Source: Ceriagrion tenellum
Lineage: Eukaryota; Arthropoda; Insecta; Odonata; Coenagrionidae
Length of the DNA: 64,000 nucleotides
Assembly (NCBI GenBank): GCA_963169105.1
Contig: OY720640.1
Coordinates: 62,249,527 to 62,313,526, forward strand
Direction: 5' to 3'
The position numbers and the translations under genes were made by a program. Below are positions 10,256 through 21,556 of this stretch, piece by piece; the first letter of the stretch is position 1; every line of letters begins with the position of its first letter. The notes under the pieces were generated by a model that searched no databases, was not told the DNA's origin, and saw only the letters and a list, made by a program, of their open reading frames with translations.

Positions 10256-10844
10256 TCTTTCCGTGGCAGTGCCAATATTTCCACGTCACCTGCTAAAATG
10301 TAGCGTGACGATACAGACGGCACTCCCAGACAGCTGTTCTTCCTGGGTCTTCACCGCAGCCTATTACTTGGATATCACGTCCTCTAAGAAATGAAAAGGA
10401 AATCCTCTTTAACGCTATCGCATTCGCTGTTTAAAAAACGGCTGTCGTACGCTCCCGTCCAATCACAATCGAGCTCTGCTCGCCTTCGTATCTGACACCG
10501 GCCATTTTCCTGGTTGGGAGTACTCGCGCTCCGTAGTCATATGTGTCTCCTTATGGACTCAATGTGTTAAATTGCACTTTATTGAATATCGTAAGATACT
10601 ATCAACGGTGAAGCCTTTTAAACTTTGCCCGAAAGAACTTCCTCAATTTTTCCAGATTTTAAGAAGTAAATTAAAATTATCTTTCGGATAGTCGGCTTTG
10701 CGGTAAATTTTACCCCAAATAATGCTCTAATTTACTTGCTTGACTCTCATCCTTTTCCGTGTTTTCTAAAGATAAATATTCTTCTCTAAATGATTTCCTC
10801 GTTCATCAGATTCTCCATTTCGAGACAATATTGCGTTCAAAAAT
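10256..10844. other. No recognisable gene
   Basis: The first 60 bases may still belong to the Penelope-like element. From 10320 on there are only short frames and no repeat that I can match elsewhere in the window. Confidence 0.35.
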
Positions 10845-11070
10845 AATCTACGTAGTTTTATGAGCGATGAAGACATATCGGACTGATATATTAGATGACT
10901 TTGTCTTCCCTTAACGAGGGTCCAAGTTCGAATCCCCCTAATAAATATTGAGTGGAATAACTATTCCGCTTAGGCCGTCATGGATTGAGCTTGAGTCGCA
11001 GTTAGGCGTCCCATTGACGGAGCGTCAGAACGTGGCGTCCTTCAATCGAAATAAACTAACACCAACGCTG
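10845..11070 (+). mobile_element. Possible tRNA-derived SINE (S3)
   Basis: A B-box-like element (CAAGTTCGAATCC, near 10922-10934) follows a tRNA-sized stretch starting 'gagcgatgaagac'. The downstream body contains an inverted pair ('gagtggaataactattccgc', 'gcgtcccattgacggagcgtc'). The A box is weak and there is no second copy in the window, so this is tentative. Confidence 0.35.
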
Positions 11071-11384
11071 GATCCATCATAAAGCCATCTCCCAAATGAA
11101 ATTCTGATTTCCAATGTTATCATACTCTTATAATTTCCACGCTGCTGTCTTTTGAGGTGGTCACCGTCAAAAATGTAAACCTTGGCCTATAAAGTTGACT
11201 TTTTTGTTTGTTGGTTTTAGCAATTTCCCCCTCACTGCCGTATCCAAAGGGGCTGTGTTTGAAACCACCATCCGCGATCGATAAAAGACCATGATGGCTG
11301 CGTTACGACTTTGAATTAGGTTAGTTGACCAGTAGAGTAGCTGATTAATTCACATGCACCCTAATGCATGTTTCTAAATCTGCC

Positions 11385-11610
11385 GAATAGTGCAAAACTA
11401 TATTTTGCATGTTCCCTGCATGACTCTTGCATCACGTTTTCATAGTTACATTATGGAAATACTTTAGTAGTTTCTGTAGCATTTGTAGCATACCGAGAGT
11501 GTGGTGCTCATTGGTGAAAGTAAATTTCTTCACTATAGTTCGTATTGGTGATAAGTCAGACCCTTGTGGTGGCTTGCAGGGTAATAAGTAGAGGTAGATG
11601 TACCTAACTA
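11385..11610 (+). mobile_element. LINE 3' end (family D), uninterrupted copy
   Basis: Shares 'ttccctgcatgactcttgca', 'tagtttctgtagcatttgta', 'gtggtgctcattggtg' and 'acccttgtggtggcttgcag' with the split copy at 8450-9062 and, inverted, with 50752-50960. It ends in 'ggtaataagtagaggtagatg', the complement of the TACATC-like tail. No coding part remains. Confidence 0.72.
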
Positions 11611-12364
11611 AGGAGACACGTGATACGAAGCGTTCGAGATTGTGATATGTTCAAATCAGTCGTAAAAGTCTCACGCAGCCCTCTCGATCGAATTTTCTCG
11701 CAGAAATTTGTCGATGGAGCTGAATATCACAAATAGAGACACAATTAACAACATATGAGAGACTTATCCAACCGTATGGATCAAACTCACTAAAACCCCC
11801 GACGGTTCGTTGTTGTTCCACGTGACTCCTTACTAATGGGTTCGGAATCTGTCTGAGCGATTTCAAACACAACCTTCCTTGGCATACCCATTTGGTTTCA
11901 TCATGTCCGGTTGTAAGAACATTTAGCTATGGAATCAACAGGTATAAGATCCATGAAGGTTTGGATCTCATTGAAATGTTCGGGTTGCAGGAAGACATCA
12001 ACTAGTTACATCCGCTATTTACCAATAGTTATTAATTTAGAATATTTGATCTAATCTACTACCGCCGAATAAAATTTATGAAAGTTTTTCCAGTGAATAA
12101 TTGTTAATGCACATAATAATTAGTCAGAAAGAGTAAACATACTGGTCATCCGTCTTAAAACAACTGTTTTATCTAGTAATTTAGTCTCAAAGCGATTAAT
12201 TGCACATCCGCCATATTGGCTACCGATGGAACTCATAACCCCATGCCATAAGTTATGAAAACAATAAATTTATCGAATCTTTCTGCTAAACTTATTGAAT
12301 GTCGGACGTGGCTTATGGGTCCCATAACTTTATATAATGCATGTGTCGTTCCTGCAACTTACCA
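11611..12364. other. No recognisable gene
   Basis: A 73-residue minus-strand frame (11651-11872) shows no recognisable motif. No matched repeats were noticed. Confidence 0.35.
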
Positions 12365-12605
12365 TTTCCCTCATACATCATGACTCTTCAGTTGCCTTCA
12401 TACACGCTCCTGTCATCTAAAGGCTCTTAATATTTTCCTCTCATAAGCATCTTCTATTACTTTCATCGAAGACTTTCTCGTTTTACCCCTTCCTGTCGCC
12501 ATTCACTAACTATCATCATTACTCAGTTCCGATTTACAACTACTATCCATCCTATCGACATGACCAAACCTATGAAGCACACTTATTTCCGAAGCGGTCT
12601 CTTCT
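12365..12605 (-). mobile_element. RTE-like LINE C-terminal scrap
   Basis: The complement of 12540-12590 encodes VLHRFGHVDRMDS, the hallmark 'FGHV-RMD' motif near the end of these LINE proteins. Further left the same strand gives MATGRGKTRK and a basic tail in other frames. Stops separate the blocks. Confidence 0.6.
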
Positions 12606-12809
12606 GCTTTTATCGCAAACAACTCTCAGGTACCCCAACCCCACTGAATTTTATGTGACGCTTTCCCTGATATGCTTGCTACCGAACACTGGAGGGGAAA
12701 AGAGCCAACTCTTGTGTTTCTATGTGAAAGAGGAAATAAAAACTATGGGAAAAGCCCTTGCCCCTATGCAGACAGAGAAAGGCGAGTTTACATACAAAAA
12801 GAATGATTA

Positions 12810-13080
12810 CGTATACAAGAATGAAAAATTTGAGCAATGGAGGGTTGAGTTCTTTGGTCACGTAAGAGGATGGACAACGAATGACTTACGGCACGAATTT
12901 TTAATCACGGCTTGTTGAAGATATTAATAGAGGGAGCATAATGGGGAAGAGGATAGGAATCCTGGACGAAACGAGAAGATGGAGACAATATGAGGGTTTT
13001 AAGTGGTATCAAATAGTGAGTCATCCATTGGAGTCAAAACGGAACGACGTGCCATAGGATAAAGACTGTCCAAATAGAGA
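12810..13080 (+). mobile_element. RTE-like LINE C-terminal scrap
   Basis: The plus strand encodes RVEFFGHVRGWTTND near 12840-12890, and after frame breaks 'GEEDRNPGRNEKMETI' near 12940-12990, matching the FGHV motif and basic GRxR tail of this LINE class. It points away from the minus-strand scrap at 12.4-12.6 kb. Confidence 0.55.
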
Positions 13081-13084
13081 CGGG

Positions 13085-13175
13085 CAAATCCGTTCATTTT
13101 TGGGAACTCGTTCGCTCGGGACCGATCCTTTTTGCGACCCGTTCCTTTTCACTCGTTCACCTTTCCTTTTTTTGT
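13085..13175. repeat. CGTTC-rich degenerate repeat
   Basis: Runs of 'ccgttc', 'tcgttcgctcgg' and 'ccgttccttttcactcgttc' resemble, on the opposite strand, the GGAAC/ACCGA-rich stretch at 17.77-17.95 kb. Both are probably ends of the same unknown DNA element. Confidence 0.4.
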
Positions 13176-13237
13176 TGGTAGCCATGAATTTTTATTTCTA
13201 TTATGTCGTTGGTGTTTAAAGAAAGTAAAAAGGTTAA

Positions 13238-14507
13238 AGCCGTGTCCCAAATCGTTAGGCATTAGGGAGGATGCGGTTAGCTACCTAAATATTTAGAGGC
13301 CTTTCGCTAAGGGAGCTTGATTTGGGACATCCTTCGCTAGTGTTGCCGTCTACCGAGCTGGAAAGGAATGAAAAACATGTGAGTAATTGATAAAGGACTG
13401 AATTAAACAAATGAAACCTGAAATTAAGACTTTTTTTGGCGCCTGTGGATACCTTCGTATGCGTTGTGAGATTTGGAAAGTGAAATAACATTTTTTCATC
13501 CATTTCGTTGTTTGGAGATTCGTTAGTTTTTAGTTTTCAGGGTATTTAAGTTTGTGTCAGTATTCTGGGATTCATATTCGTTTTTTTTGAAAGTGTACTA
13601 AGTAGAATTTTATCTTTTGTAGTCGGGTGTTGGGTGGCGAAATATTAGAGAATTCTTTCAATTACAGACAAAATACTTGCCGGCCATGTTTGCCACTTTT
13701 CAACTACTTCCTTGTGTACGAGTTTCCTTGTACGACGCATGCAGCGCTTTGCATGATGGGAAATTCAATATGGAGGCGGATTTAGGGTAAATTCCAACTC
13801 TACCCTAAAGCTGTGTCCCAATTCGCCATTTAGGCAGCTAAATCGGCGGATTTAGGGAGGACGCCATCTTGAAGTGTGTCCCAATTCGTCAGGCATCATG
13901 GGGGAGCGGATTTAGGTGCCTTTCTCGGGGGTGAAATTTAGGGTAGATGGAGTTTATCCTAAATCCGCCTCCATATTGAATTTCCCGTCATGCAAAGCGC
14001 TGCATGCGTCGTACGAGGAAACTCGTACACAAGGAAGTAGTCGAAAAGTGGCCAAACATGGCCGGCAAGTATTTTGTCTGTAGGTGAAAAAATTCTCTAA
14101 TATATTTCGCAACCCAACACCCGACTACAAAAGAAAAATTCTACTTAGTACACTTTAAAAAAACGAATTTAAATCCCAGAACACCTACACAAACTTAAAT
14201 ACCCCGAAAACTAAAAACTAACGAATCTCCAAACAACGAAATGGATGAAAAATAATGTTATTTCACTTTCCAAATCTCACAACGCATACGAAGGTAGCCA
14301 CAGGAGGCACAAATGTCTTAATATCAGGTTTCATTTGTTTCATTTAGTCCTTTGTTAATTACTCATATGTTTTTCATTCCTTTCCTGCTCGATAGACGGC
14401 AACACTACCGAAGGATGTCCCAAATCAAGCTCCCTTAGCGAAAGGTCTCTAAATATTTAGGTAGCTAACCGCATCCTCCCTAATGCCTAACGAATTGGGA
14501 CACGGCT
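13238..14507. mobile_element. 1.27-kb foldback element (family K), PIF/Harbinger-type target site
   Basis: The ends are AGCCGTGTCCCAAATCG on the left and, complemented, AGCCGTGTCCCAATTCG on the right. Each is flanked by TAA (13235-13237 and 14508-14510), the 3-bp duplication typical of PIF/Harbinger elements. Almost the whole element is one inverted repeat: the left arm 13238-13809 mirrors the right arm 13937-14507, including the inner block 'gaaattcaatatggaggcgg'. The 127 bp at the centre (13810-13936) breaks the symmetry and itself starts with AGCTGTGTCCCAATTCG. No transposase is encoded, so it would depend on a helper. Confidence 0.88.
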
Positions 14508-14770
14508 TAAATTTCACCCCCGAGAAAGGCACCTAAATCCGCTCCCCCATGATGCCTAACGAATTGGGACACACTTCAAGATGGCGTCCTCCCTAAATCT
14601 GCCATTTCTGGGGCCACATCTCAGGTAGTCTAAAGCTGTGTCCCAATTCGTTAGGCATTAGGGAGGATGCGGTTAGCTAGCTAAATATTTGGCTACCTTG
14701 GGCAAAGTGAGCTCGAGTTGGGACAACCTTCGCAAGTAACACCATCTACTGAGCTGGGAAGAAATGAGAA
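14508..14770. mobile_element. Two further family K fragments
   Basis: 14511-14610 repeats the subterminal part ('tttcacccccgagaaaggca', 'gaattgggacacacttcaag') seen at 16470-16560 and in the foldback centre. 14634-14770 starts with a fresh AGCTGTGTCCCAATTCG end preceded by TAA and then follows the left outer arm of the foldback with substitutions. Both lack a partner end. Confidence 0.75.
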
Positions 14771-15325
14771 ACAAAGGAATTATGAAAAAGATCTGAGTAA
14801 ATAAACATTATATCCGTGATACATGTAATCGCGGATAGTAGAAGTATTCTCGATGGTCTGTTTTTATGATGATATTTATCATACTATAGGCACCTTCGGC
14901 TATTTTTGGCTGCAATTTGGGAATAATCTTGGTAATTATTTTCCAATTTTTAAGAATCTTAAGTTGTCATTGGTAGTGATACTGCTAGTATAGGTTTGCT
15001 GGGTGGTAAATTCGTATTTTTTTAAAACTTAAGGTATAGCTTTTGTCATTTGCTTGGGGAAAAATACCGTTTAAAACGAGAAGTTATTTCGGTCGTGTAA
15101 TAATTGCTATTGAAAATCCTAGAAGATATTGTTCAAGGCAGGTTGGTAGGCATTTCAAGCATCAACTATCACCACTACTAGTAAGCATTTTCAGCAGTAA
15201 CAACTTCAAGTTTATTAGTTTTGGGGAATTCTTAGTTGTTAACCATTAAATTCTAAGTTGTGTTTTGTATAGTGTACTACTGAATTCTCAGTGGCAAGCT
15301 AAATTTGGTATTTTTTATACTAGGC
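14771..15325. other. No recognisable gene
   Basis: A 68-residue frame at 15043-15249 is open, but I see no motif or repeat match. Confidence 0.35.
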
Positions 15326-15420
15326 TGATAGGACACAAAGTGTTGAATTCCAGGAGTTTCTCTGACTTTCAACAAACCTTCTTTTCACCGGTAGAATACT
15401 TAAAAAGGGATTGTCGTAGT
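15326..15420 (+). mobile_element. LINE E 3' tip
   Basis: 'gtttctctgactttcaacaa', 'ccttcttttcaccggtagaa' and 'tacttaaaaa' match the last bases of family E at 62.29-62.33 kb and, complemented, at 27.2 kb. Only about 90 bases remain (extreme 5' truncation). Confidence 0.6.
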
Positions 15421-16380
15421 GTGTAGGAGTTCCTCAGTTTGTATGAGTGGTCTAGTGTTCATTTATTAATCATTTTTTTATCACATATGCATGCTATTCA
15501 CCCACTTGGTGCTATGTATCTCCCTTCAAATTCCAATAGTTCTGCTTGTGAGAATCATTGCAATACAATTTAAGGTATCAAAACTGTATATTAATAAATA
15601 GATGATCTATAGCTTGGTGATTATAATATTGCTGATTTTGAACTGTAATTGCTCAGTCATTTATAAATACTTACTTATTATAAGAAGTCAGCTAAAATCA
15701 TCCCACAGCAAATTATTACTTGAGACAGTCAATTATCTTGAGTTATTACAAATTAACAAATCCTCTAACTCCATGCATGAGATTGGTCCTGACTTTCTGT
15801 GACAAAACAGAGGTAACCTCTTGAATTGATGTCAATCCACTTCTACCTGCTGATATTTATTATTCAGCCCTTAATTTTATCATTCCTCAAAGGGATTTTT
15901 CTTTTTATAAAAAGATAGATAGGTAACACTGATTATGACTACGGGAAGTGTGCTTTTACATCAATTATTTCCTTTATCGAAAACGTAAATTAGCCGGGGC
16001 TGCTGAGTAATATATGACGAGTTTTCATCAGATACACATGCTAATTACTTAATTATTTTTAATGTATTTTTTTAATAGTAGATAGAGACTCGTTTAAGTA
16101 TTCGTAAAAGGTTTGACAGCTTTTTGTATTTTCTTTTTATGGTTAACATTTAAAAAATTATTTATTTACGTATTAACATTTTGAGTGAGGCATGTGTATT
16201 CATAATATAACAAGCCCGCTTCTATTTCAAGTCTCAATTGTGTTTTCATTAAGGTGTCAGATAGTTCTCCTGAGTTTTGCTACATGTGGACATTTTCAAA
16301 TTGAAGTGTAGGTAACTTTTTCTCTCGGATCTCACAACAGTCATGTGTTATTTTTGTAGGTGGGGGAGGAAATGGTTACG
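15421..16380. other. AT-rich DNA, no gene recognised
   Basis: Frames are short (15602-15802 is the longest) and leucine/serine-rich without domain signals. No structured repeat was noticed. Confidence 0.4.
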
Positions 16381-16385
16381 ACGAA

Positions 16386-16597
16386 TGTTTTCTCTGGCGC
16401 ATGCATCGCTTTGCATGATGGGAAATTCAATATGGAGGCGGATTTAGGATAAACTCCATCTACCCTAAATTTCACCCCCGAGAAAGGCACCTAAATCCGC
16501 TCCCCCATGATGCCTAACGAATTGGGACACACTTCAAGATGGCGTCCTCCCTAAATCTGCCGATTTAGCTGCCTAAATGGCGAATTGGGACACAGCT
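16386..16597. mobile_element. Family K fragment with one intact end
   Basis: Contains 'gaaattcaatatggaggcgg', then 'cacccccgagaaaggcacct', and ends GGCGAATTGGGACACAGCT at 16579-16597 followed by TAA, the same end and target trinucleotide as the foldback copy. The left side stops inside the arm near 'gcatgcatcgctttgcatg'. Confidence 0.78.
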
Positions 16598-16950
16598 TAA
16601 AGTTGGGTCCGGCAACCTCGCGGACGGTCCTAATCCCCAACCCTTCCCCCGACGCGGAGACCCATCGCCGGCCTCTCTCCTCGACCCACACAGCGGGGTC
16701 CCCCTCCCCAAAACTAACCGTGCTCACAATTATTTCCACCTTTAAAACTACCACATATAACAACGAATGAATGTTTTCATCGTACTCCCGATTATTGTAC
16801 TTGTAAGTACATCTTTTAATCGTCGTTCTACGATGAAAATTAACAATTCTGCGAACATAGCTAAAAACGTGGTATTCCACTGCCGGAAAAATGGCAATAT
16901 CGTAGCGGTAGGTGGGTGGTTGCGGGAAGTTCGAATGAGTTTCGGGTATC
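16598..16950. other. Unassigned stretch with a GC-rich beginning
   Basis: 16600-16700 is C-rich (many 'ccc' runs) and both strands are open over 100-300 bases, which reflects composition. No motif was recognised. Confidence 0.35.
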
Positions 16951-16954
16951 TCTA

Positions 16955-17725
16955 CATCTACGTCATACCCTGCAAGGCACCCAAAGGGTGTGTATCAGGG
17001 GGTGCTTCCACTCTAGGCATGCATGAATTATACGGCAGAACACCGTAAGTACATTGAAGCCGGCGTACCACGCATGCAACGCGCCCATTAAAATCTACTA
17101 ACCAAGAAACGTTCCATCGTCAATCGTTCCAACATGCAAGGGGTACAAGGCCTACTACTACAGATTCAAAATATCATGCATAATAAAGAACTTCAATATT
17201 TACATCATGCATAAATAAGAACGTAGAAAATATAAAGAAAAAGATCTACAGTCTAGGTAATGTCACTATTTGCACTATTCATGACGACGATAGCAGCTGT
17301 TATGGTCCCGAATAGTACGCGGAAAAAATGACATTTTATACCTATCGGTTCTACAATCTGTCTCTCTTATTTCATTGGCGCGATCTAATCTGCCGTAGTA
17401 CGAGGGGGTTAATAGTATGTTTTTCACGTCGTCAGAGAAATGTTTTTCCTGAAATTTAGCTAAGAGGTTAAGCCTATAATTAAATCTACGTTGTGATAGC
17501 GACTCCCATCCCAGTTCTTCTAATAATCTAGACACACTAGTACACTTATCATAGCATTGTTTTACAAACCTAGCTCCTCTTTGCTGCACGTGATCTAATT
17601 CCGATGTCAAATCCCTAGAAATACTTGGCATACCGTAATGACGGCATTTAAAAATGTTGGATAAAATAAAAGATGGAAGGTAATACCACCAACTTTTACA
17701 TGATTTCGAAAATGGTTTCATTTAT
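16955..17725 (-). mobile_element. CR1/Jockey-like LINE, C-terminus and 3' UTR (family C)
   Basis: On the minus strand this runs from coding sequence (17725 down to 17275) into a 3' untranslated region with 'tcatgcatgcctagagtgg' and the conserved hairpin region around 16970-17000 (plus strand 'cctgcaaggcacccaaaggg'). It ends at 16955 in TAGATGTAGAGA, part of the (TACATC) tail. Copies of the same 3' region lie at 28704-29155 and 29768-30155. 5' truncation leaves only the last quarter of the reverse transcriptase ORF. Confidence 0.85.
17275..17721 (-). pseudogene. C-terminal part of LINE C reverse transcriptase ORF
   Basis: This 148-residue open frame is the cleanest CR1/Jockey-like C-terminus in the window. 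FKCRHYGMPSISRDLTSELD (25-44) stands where related copies read 'YAASIWDP'. Then follow QQRGARFV (46-53), LEELGWESLSQRRFNYRLNL (67-86), the variable DDVKNILL (98-105), CRTDRYKMSFFPRTIRDHN (123-141) and the true C-terminus YRRHE. It lacks fingers, palm and the catalytic YADD region, so it cannot be active. The start methionine is internal. No stop interrupts it, so this copy may be fairly young. Confidence 0.85.
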
Positions 17726-17769
17726 ATAAAGAAAATAAGTACTGCTAATCACACCGCTAGAATCTGAAG

Positions 17770-18008
17770 ATGAAATGAAAGTAATGATGGACCGAATGGA
17801 ACGACCGACCGAAAGGAACGATGGACCGAAATGAACGAAGGACCGACGGACCGACTGACCTGAAGAAACGAAGCACCGAAAGGAACGGCCGTTTCATAGA
17901 AGTCGGTCCTCGGCCCTTCCATTCAATCCATTCCCGTTCCTTCGAGAACGAACCACCACTAGTTCACAAACTTACCAGTCAGCTGATAGAATACTCAATT
18001 GAATGAAT
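17770..18008 (+). repeat. Degenerate ACCGAA/GGAAC repeat field ending in a TIR-like block
   Basis: Short units such as 'gaccgaaaggaacga' and 'gaccgaaatgaacga' recur with drift from 17788 to 17900. At 17970-18005, 'cttaccagtcagctgataga' followed by 'atactcaattg' closely resembles the right terminus of the TIR element at 58185-58215 ('cctaccaatctgctggtaga', 'atactcaaatg'). Probably a decayed relative of that element. Confidence 0.45.
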
Positions 18009-18332
18009 AAGAGTGACAACGGAGACCAGTGGGCTCATGAGATAACGTGATTCATGTAAGAAATGTGGACTACGGGAAACATTACAGGATAACTACATTT
18101 ATAAGATGGATACAAAACTTCAAAGGTTACCGAAAGAAGGGAGGGAAGTAGATAAATAGCACCATGAGAAAGAAAGGAGGAGAAATCAATACAAAAGGGC
18201 GAAGAATAATTGGAGAACGAGATAAGAAGTGGAAGATGAGAAAATAAAACAAATGTTTGGTTAAATTTCACTTGTTCATTGATAGCCAAGATTGAGAAAA
18301 TAAGATATCGGGGAGAAATTTAGAATAATACT
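18009..18332. other. No recognisable gene
   Basis: An 84-residue minus-strand frame (18035-18289) has no motif. The stretch forms the left flank of the LINE G insertion. Confidence 0.35.
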
Positions 18333-19074
18333 TTTGTTTTTCAATGGCGTTTAGTCATTGAAAAACAAAGGTAAAATTTTAATGATCGAAAGATGGAAGA
18401 ATAGATGAGGAGATAAAGAGACGTGCAAATGCTGGAAGGAAAGTGGTAGGTTGCTTGTGGAGCATATCAAGGAATGAGTGCTTGTCTAAGGAAGCGAAAA
18501 TTGCCGTGTACAAAAGTCTACTTCTTCCCACTTTGCTATATGGTAGTGAAACATGGGTATGCCAGGACAGACATAAGAGTAGACTAAACGCCGTGGGTAT
18601 GAGTTATCTGAGGAGTATTTGCGGCAAAAGTAGGATGGATAGGGTCAGGAATGAGTGGGTAATAAATGAATGTGGGTTAGATGCTCTAGTAATGGACATA
18701 TATGAAAGGCGTGTGCTTCGTTGGTTTGGCCATGTCGAGAGGATGGATGAGAGATGAATAATGAAACAAATATATAAGAGTGAAATGAATGGTGCGAGAG
18801 GTAGAGGTAGGCCGAGAAAGTTGTGGTTGAATATCGTTGAGGAAATTCTTAGGAGGAGGAATATTAGGAGTCTTAAAAACAGGAGGGCGTGTATGAAGCA
18901 GTGAATGGGGGTAAATGAAGCATAAGATGTTTGCAAGGATCGGTCAGTATGGAGGAAATTATCGAAGCAGAGTTAGGTGTACAAATATGTATTTATGAGT
19001 GAAACTTAGTGACTGTGCCTATCCCGGTAGGGAACGGCGTGATTGGTATGTATGTATGTTTGTTTTTCAATGGC
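18333..19074 (+). mobile_element. RTE-like LINE (family G) with intact target-site duplication
   Basis: A 16-bp direct repeat TTTGTTTTTCAATGGC flanks the insert (18333-18348 and 19059-19074). The insert 18349-19058 is a 5'-truncated LINE. The coding part begins near 18400, and the open frame 18443-18757 carries LLYGSETW (31-38) and LRWFGHVERMDER (92-104). Beyond a TGA the same frame continues with RGRGRPRKLWLNIVEE and ends near 18975. The 3' end carries a GTATGTATGT-type tail. Several stops are TGA where CGA is expected, consistent with CpG decay. Confidence 0.85.
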
Positions 19075-19405
19075 CAAGATTGTGATCACTGGGAGCAATA
19101 CATGTTGAATTACGCCAATACTTGAATTCTCTATTGTTTTTACTCCCGTTATCACAATGTAACTTCCTTAATTTGAGAAATAAAAATAAATCTCACTCGA
19201 CATACTCTTTTGTCCTCTTGACTCGTCCTCGGGCTTCTTGAAACCCCAGTTTTCTGCGTTACTTTGTCCCTCTGTAGATATCGCAAGTTATCTTTAAATA
19301 ACTCTCGTCGCGCAAATACTCAGTCGTGGAAACTTCCGAATGATGCGGTCAGAAAATTTTCGGAACGTTGTCCGTTACCAAACGTTACCAAACGTACCGT
19401 TTGTC

Positions 19406-19607
19406 GGCCCCGGTGGCGGCGGGGTAAAGTCCTCGCATGCTAACCCGAGGTCGCGGGTTCGAGTCCCGCCTGGGTGGAATATTATCTGCCCAGGACATGG
19501 GTGTTTGTGTCTCGTCCGTTGTTACTGTTATCCACCCGACATAAATTGGCATATTGTGCTGTATTCGGGATAGTGAAGATAAAATAAAATAAAATAAATA
19601 AATAAAT
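19406..19607 (+). mobile_element. tRNA-derived SINE (family S1), near full length
   Basis: The head has a tRNA-like layout: an A-box-like GGTGGCGGCGGGGTAAAG (19411-19428) and a B box GCGGGTTCGAGTCCCGC (19452-19468). The body includes 'gcccaggacatgggtgtttg' and 'attggcatattgtgctgtat', and the tail is (AAAAT/AAAT)n at 19577-19607. It would be transcribed by Pol III and moved by a LINE. No clear target duplication was found. The minus strand of the same stretch has short open frames that are artefacts. Confidence 0.85.
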
Positions 19608-20505
19608 GAGTCCTTCTCGTAACTCTGCTTTGCGAACTTTACGAAGAGCATGCAGTCGACGGCCTTCTGTAACTATCGACGGATTCCCGTACCCGGAATA
19701 ATTAATTCTTTCCATAAACTATGAAGAGATAAACTCCAAAGGAGTGTCAATGGTCTTAAAGGTCTAAAGACATACAGTACGACATAGGCACCGGAGAGAA
19801 GGGTGTTGAAGCCGAGGAGGTAAAAATAAGTTGCATGAGAGGATTTTGTGCCAAATTCATGTGGCCTATCTGTCAAAAAACATCACATCACCTGTGGATC
19901 TTAACCAATTACCGCCCAGAAAAATTTTTGGTTGCGATTTGGATGAACTTTTGATATTTTACTTGTATGGTCTCCTTAAGTATTCATGCAAAAGATTTTG
20001 ATGGTCGTGACCTTGAACAACACAGTGTTGACCAGTTGATTGCGATTAAGTTCGCGGTTCCTCCTATGGAGCGTCATACACTCGTCAGGGTGTAGTCATA
20101 TGGGTACGGTGAGCGTAAATGGGTTAACCTAGAATTAACAAAAATCAACCGCGACCACCGCAAACTGATTCCGGAGTTAGACCTAAATTGTGTCTTCTGT
20201 AGTAGCGGAATTGGCCTCAGGAATCAAGTGGAATATCGTCTTCATTTATTTCCAAACATTCGGTGAAGCGATGCGCCTTCCCGCCATATTGCTCTTTCAA
20301 ATCTGAGCTGAAGCCCGTTTTGCATGACGTAGCTCAAGACGTAATTGGCTAGCCGGTACTTGATATGAAGGACTGAATCTAGTTTGATTTGACCCGTCCG
20401 GCCTATTTCCGGAATACCGGTCATGACGTCACAGAAGTAGTCCAATGGGTGTGCAGAGTACCGCTAAATGCCGAAGTTAATGCTAAACGTGGAACTTAGT
20501 TTGAG
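19608..20505. other. No recognisable gene
   Basis: 67-residue minus-strand frames (19673-19876, 20242-20445) have no domain signals. I see no tRNA, repeat end or splice-supported exon. Confidence 0.35.
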
Positions 20506-20509
20506 TTTA

Positions 20510-21110
20510 TCTTAAAGCGTAAGATTAGATTTTTATATGATTTTCCGCTTGAATTATTACTTCCATTTCTCATTCACAAGAAGTGTCTTCAATGAAAATG
20601 GTTCCAAGACACATAGCTTCACTCATTCACTTGTTCAACATATCGCCTACTTTTAATTCTTGATCGTCATAACACTGCCTTCCAACCACCATATATTGTG
20701 TCTTCGTAGGACTTATTTTTAATCCAACTTTGCTTGATATTGATACTAAAAATTGAGTCATCTTTCTCTGTTTATCTTGTGTTTGTACTATTAAAATAAT
20801 ATCATCAGCACAGGGTAATAGTGAGATATTCTCATCGCCAACTTGAAACTTGAAAATATCTCAGTAGTTTTACCAATTTTACCAATTGGTTAGTTTTTAC
20901 CAATATGGATGAACAATATTTCCAAAAAGTTACGCCAAAAAACTCTTTCATATGGATCTTGAAAACTTTTTTATCAAACTCTCTTTTTATTTTCTCCAGA
21001 AGTATATTAAATAGAATTGGAGATTAGCCATCACCTTGCCTCATAACTGTTTCTGCTTTATTTATTTATCTGTAATTTCAAACCATAAATACAAAGCTTT
21101 TTGATGAAAA
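20510..21110 (-). mobile_element. LINE reverse transcriptase palm region, decayed
   Basis: The complement of 20780-20840 encodes SLLPCADDIILIVQTQDK: the catalytic A-D-D of the reverse transcriptase palm, with cysteine in place of the usual tyrosine. Downstream follow KMTQFLVSISSKVGLKISP and TKTQYMVVGRQ (20690-20760), then after a stop EAMCLGTIFIEDTS (20590-20640). Upstream (20880-21050) gives the broken INTERIOR 'ILFNILLEK' region before the catalytic box. Frames are interrupted by stops. The family resembles RTE-like LINEs but is not matched to E, F or G here. Confidence 0.75.
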
Positions 21111-21164
21111 CTATCCGCCAATTCTTCTACGTACTATTATTGGGTTAGATCTATGTTTCGAATA

Positions 21165-21553
<389 letters not shown>

Positions 21554-21556
<3 letters not shown>

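Noticed and set aside
16551..16880. 109-residue minus-strand ORF
   Set aside because: It starts in unassigned C-rich DNA and ends inside a family K transposon end, and its composition follows base bias.
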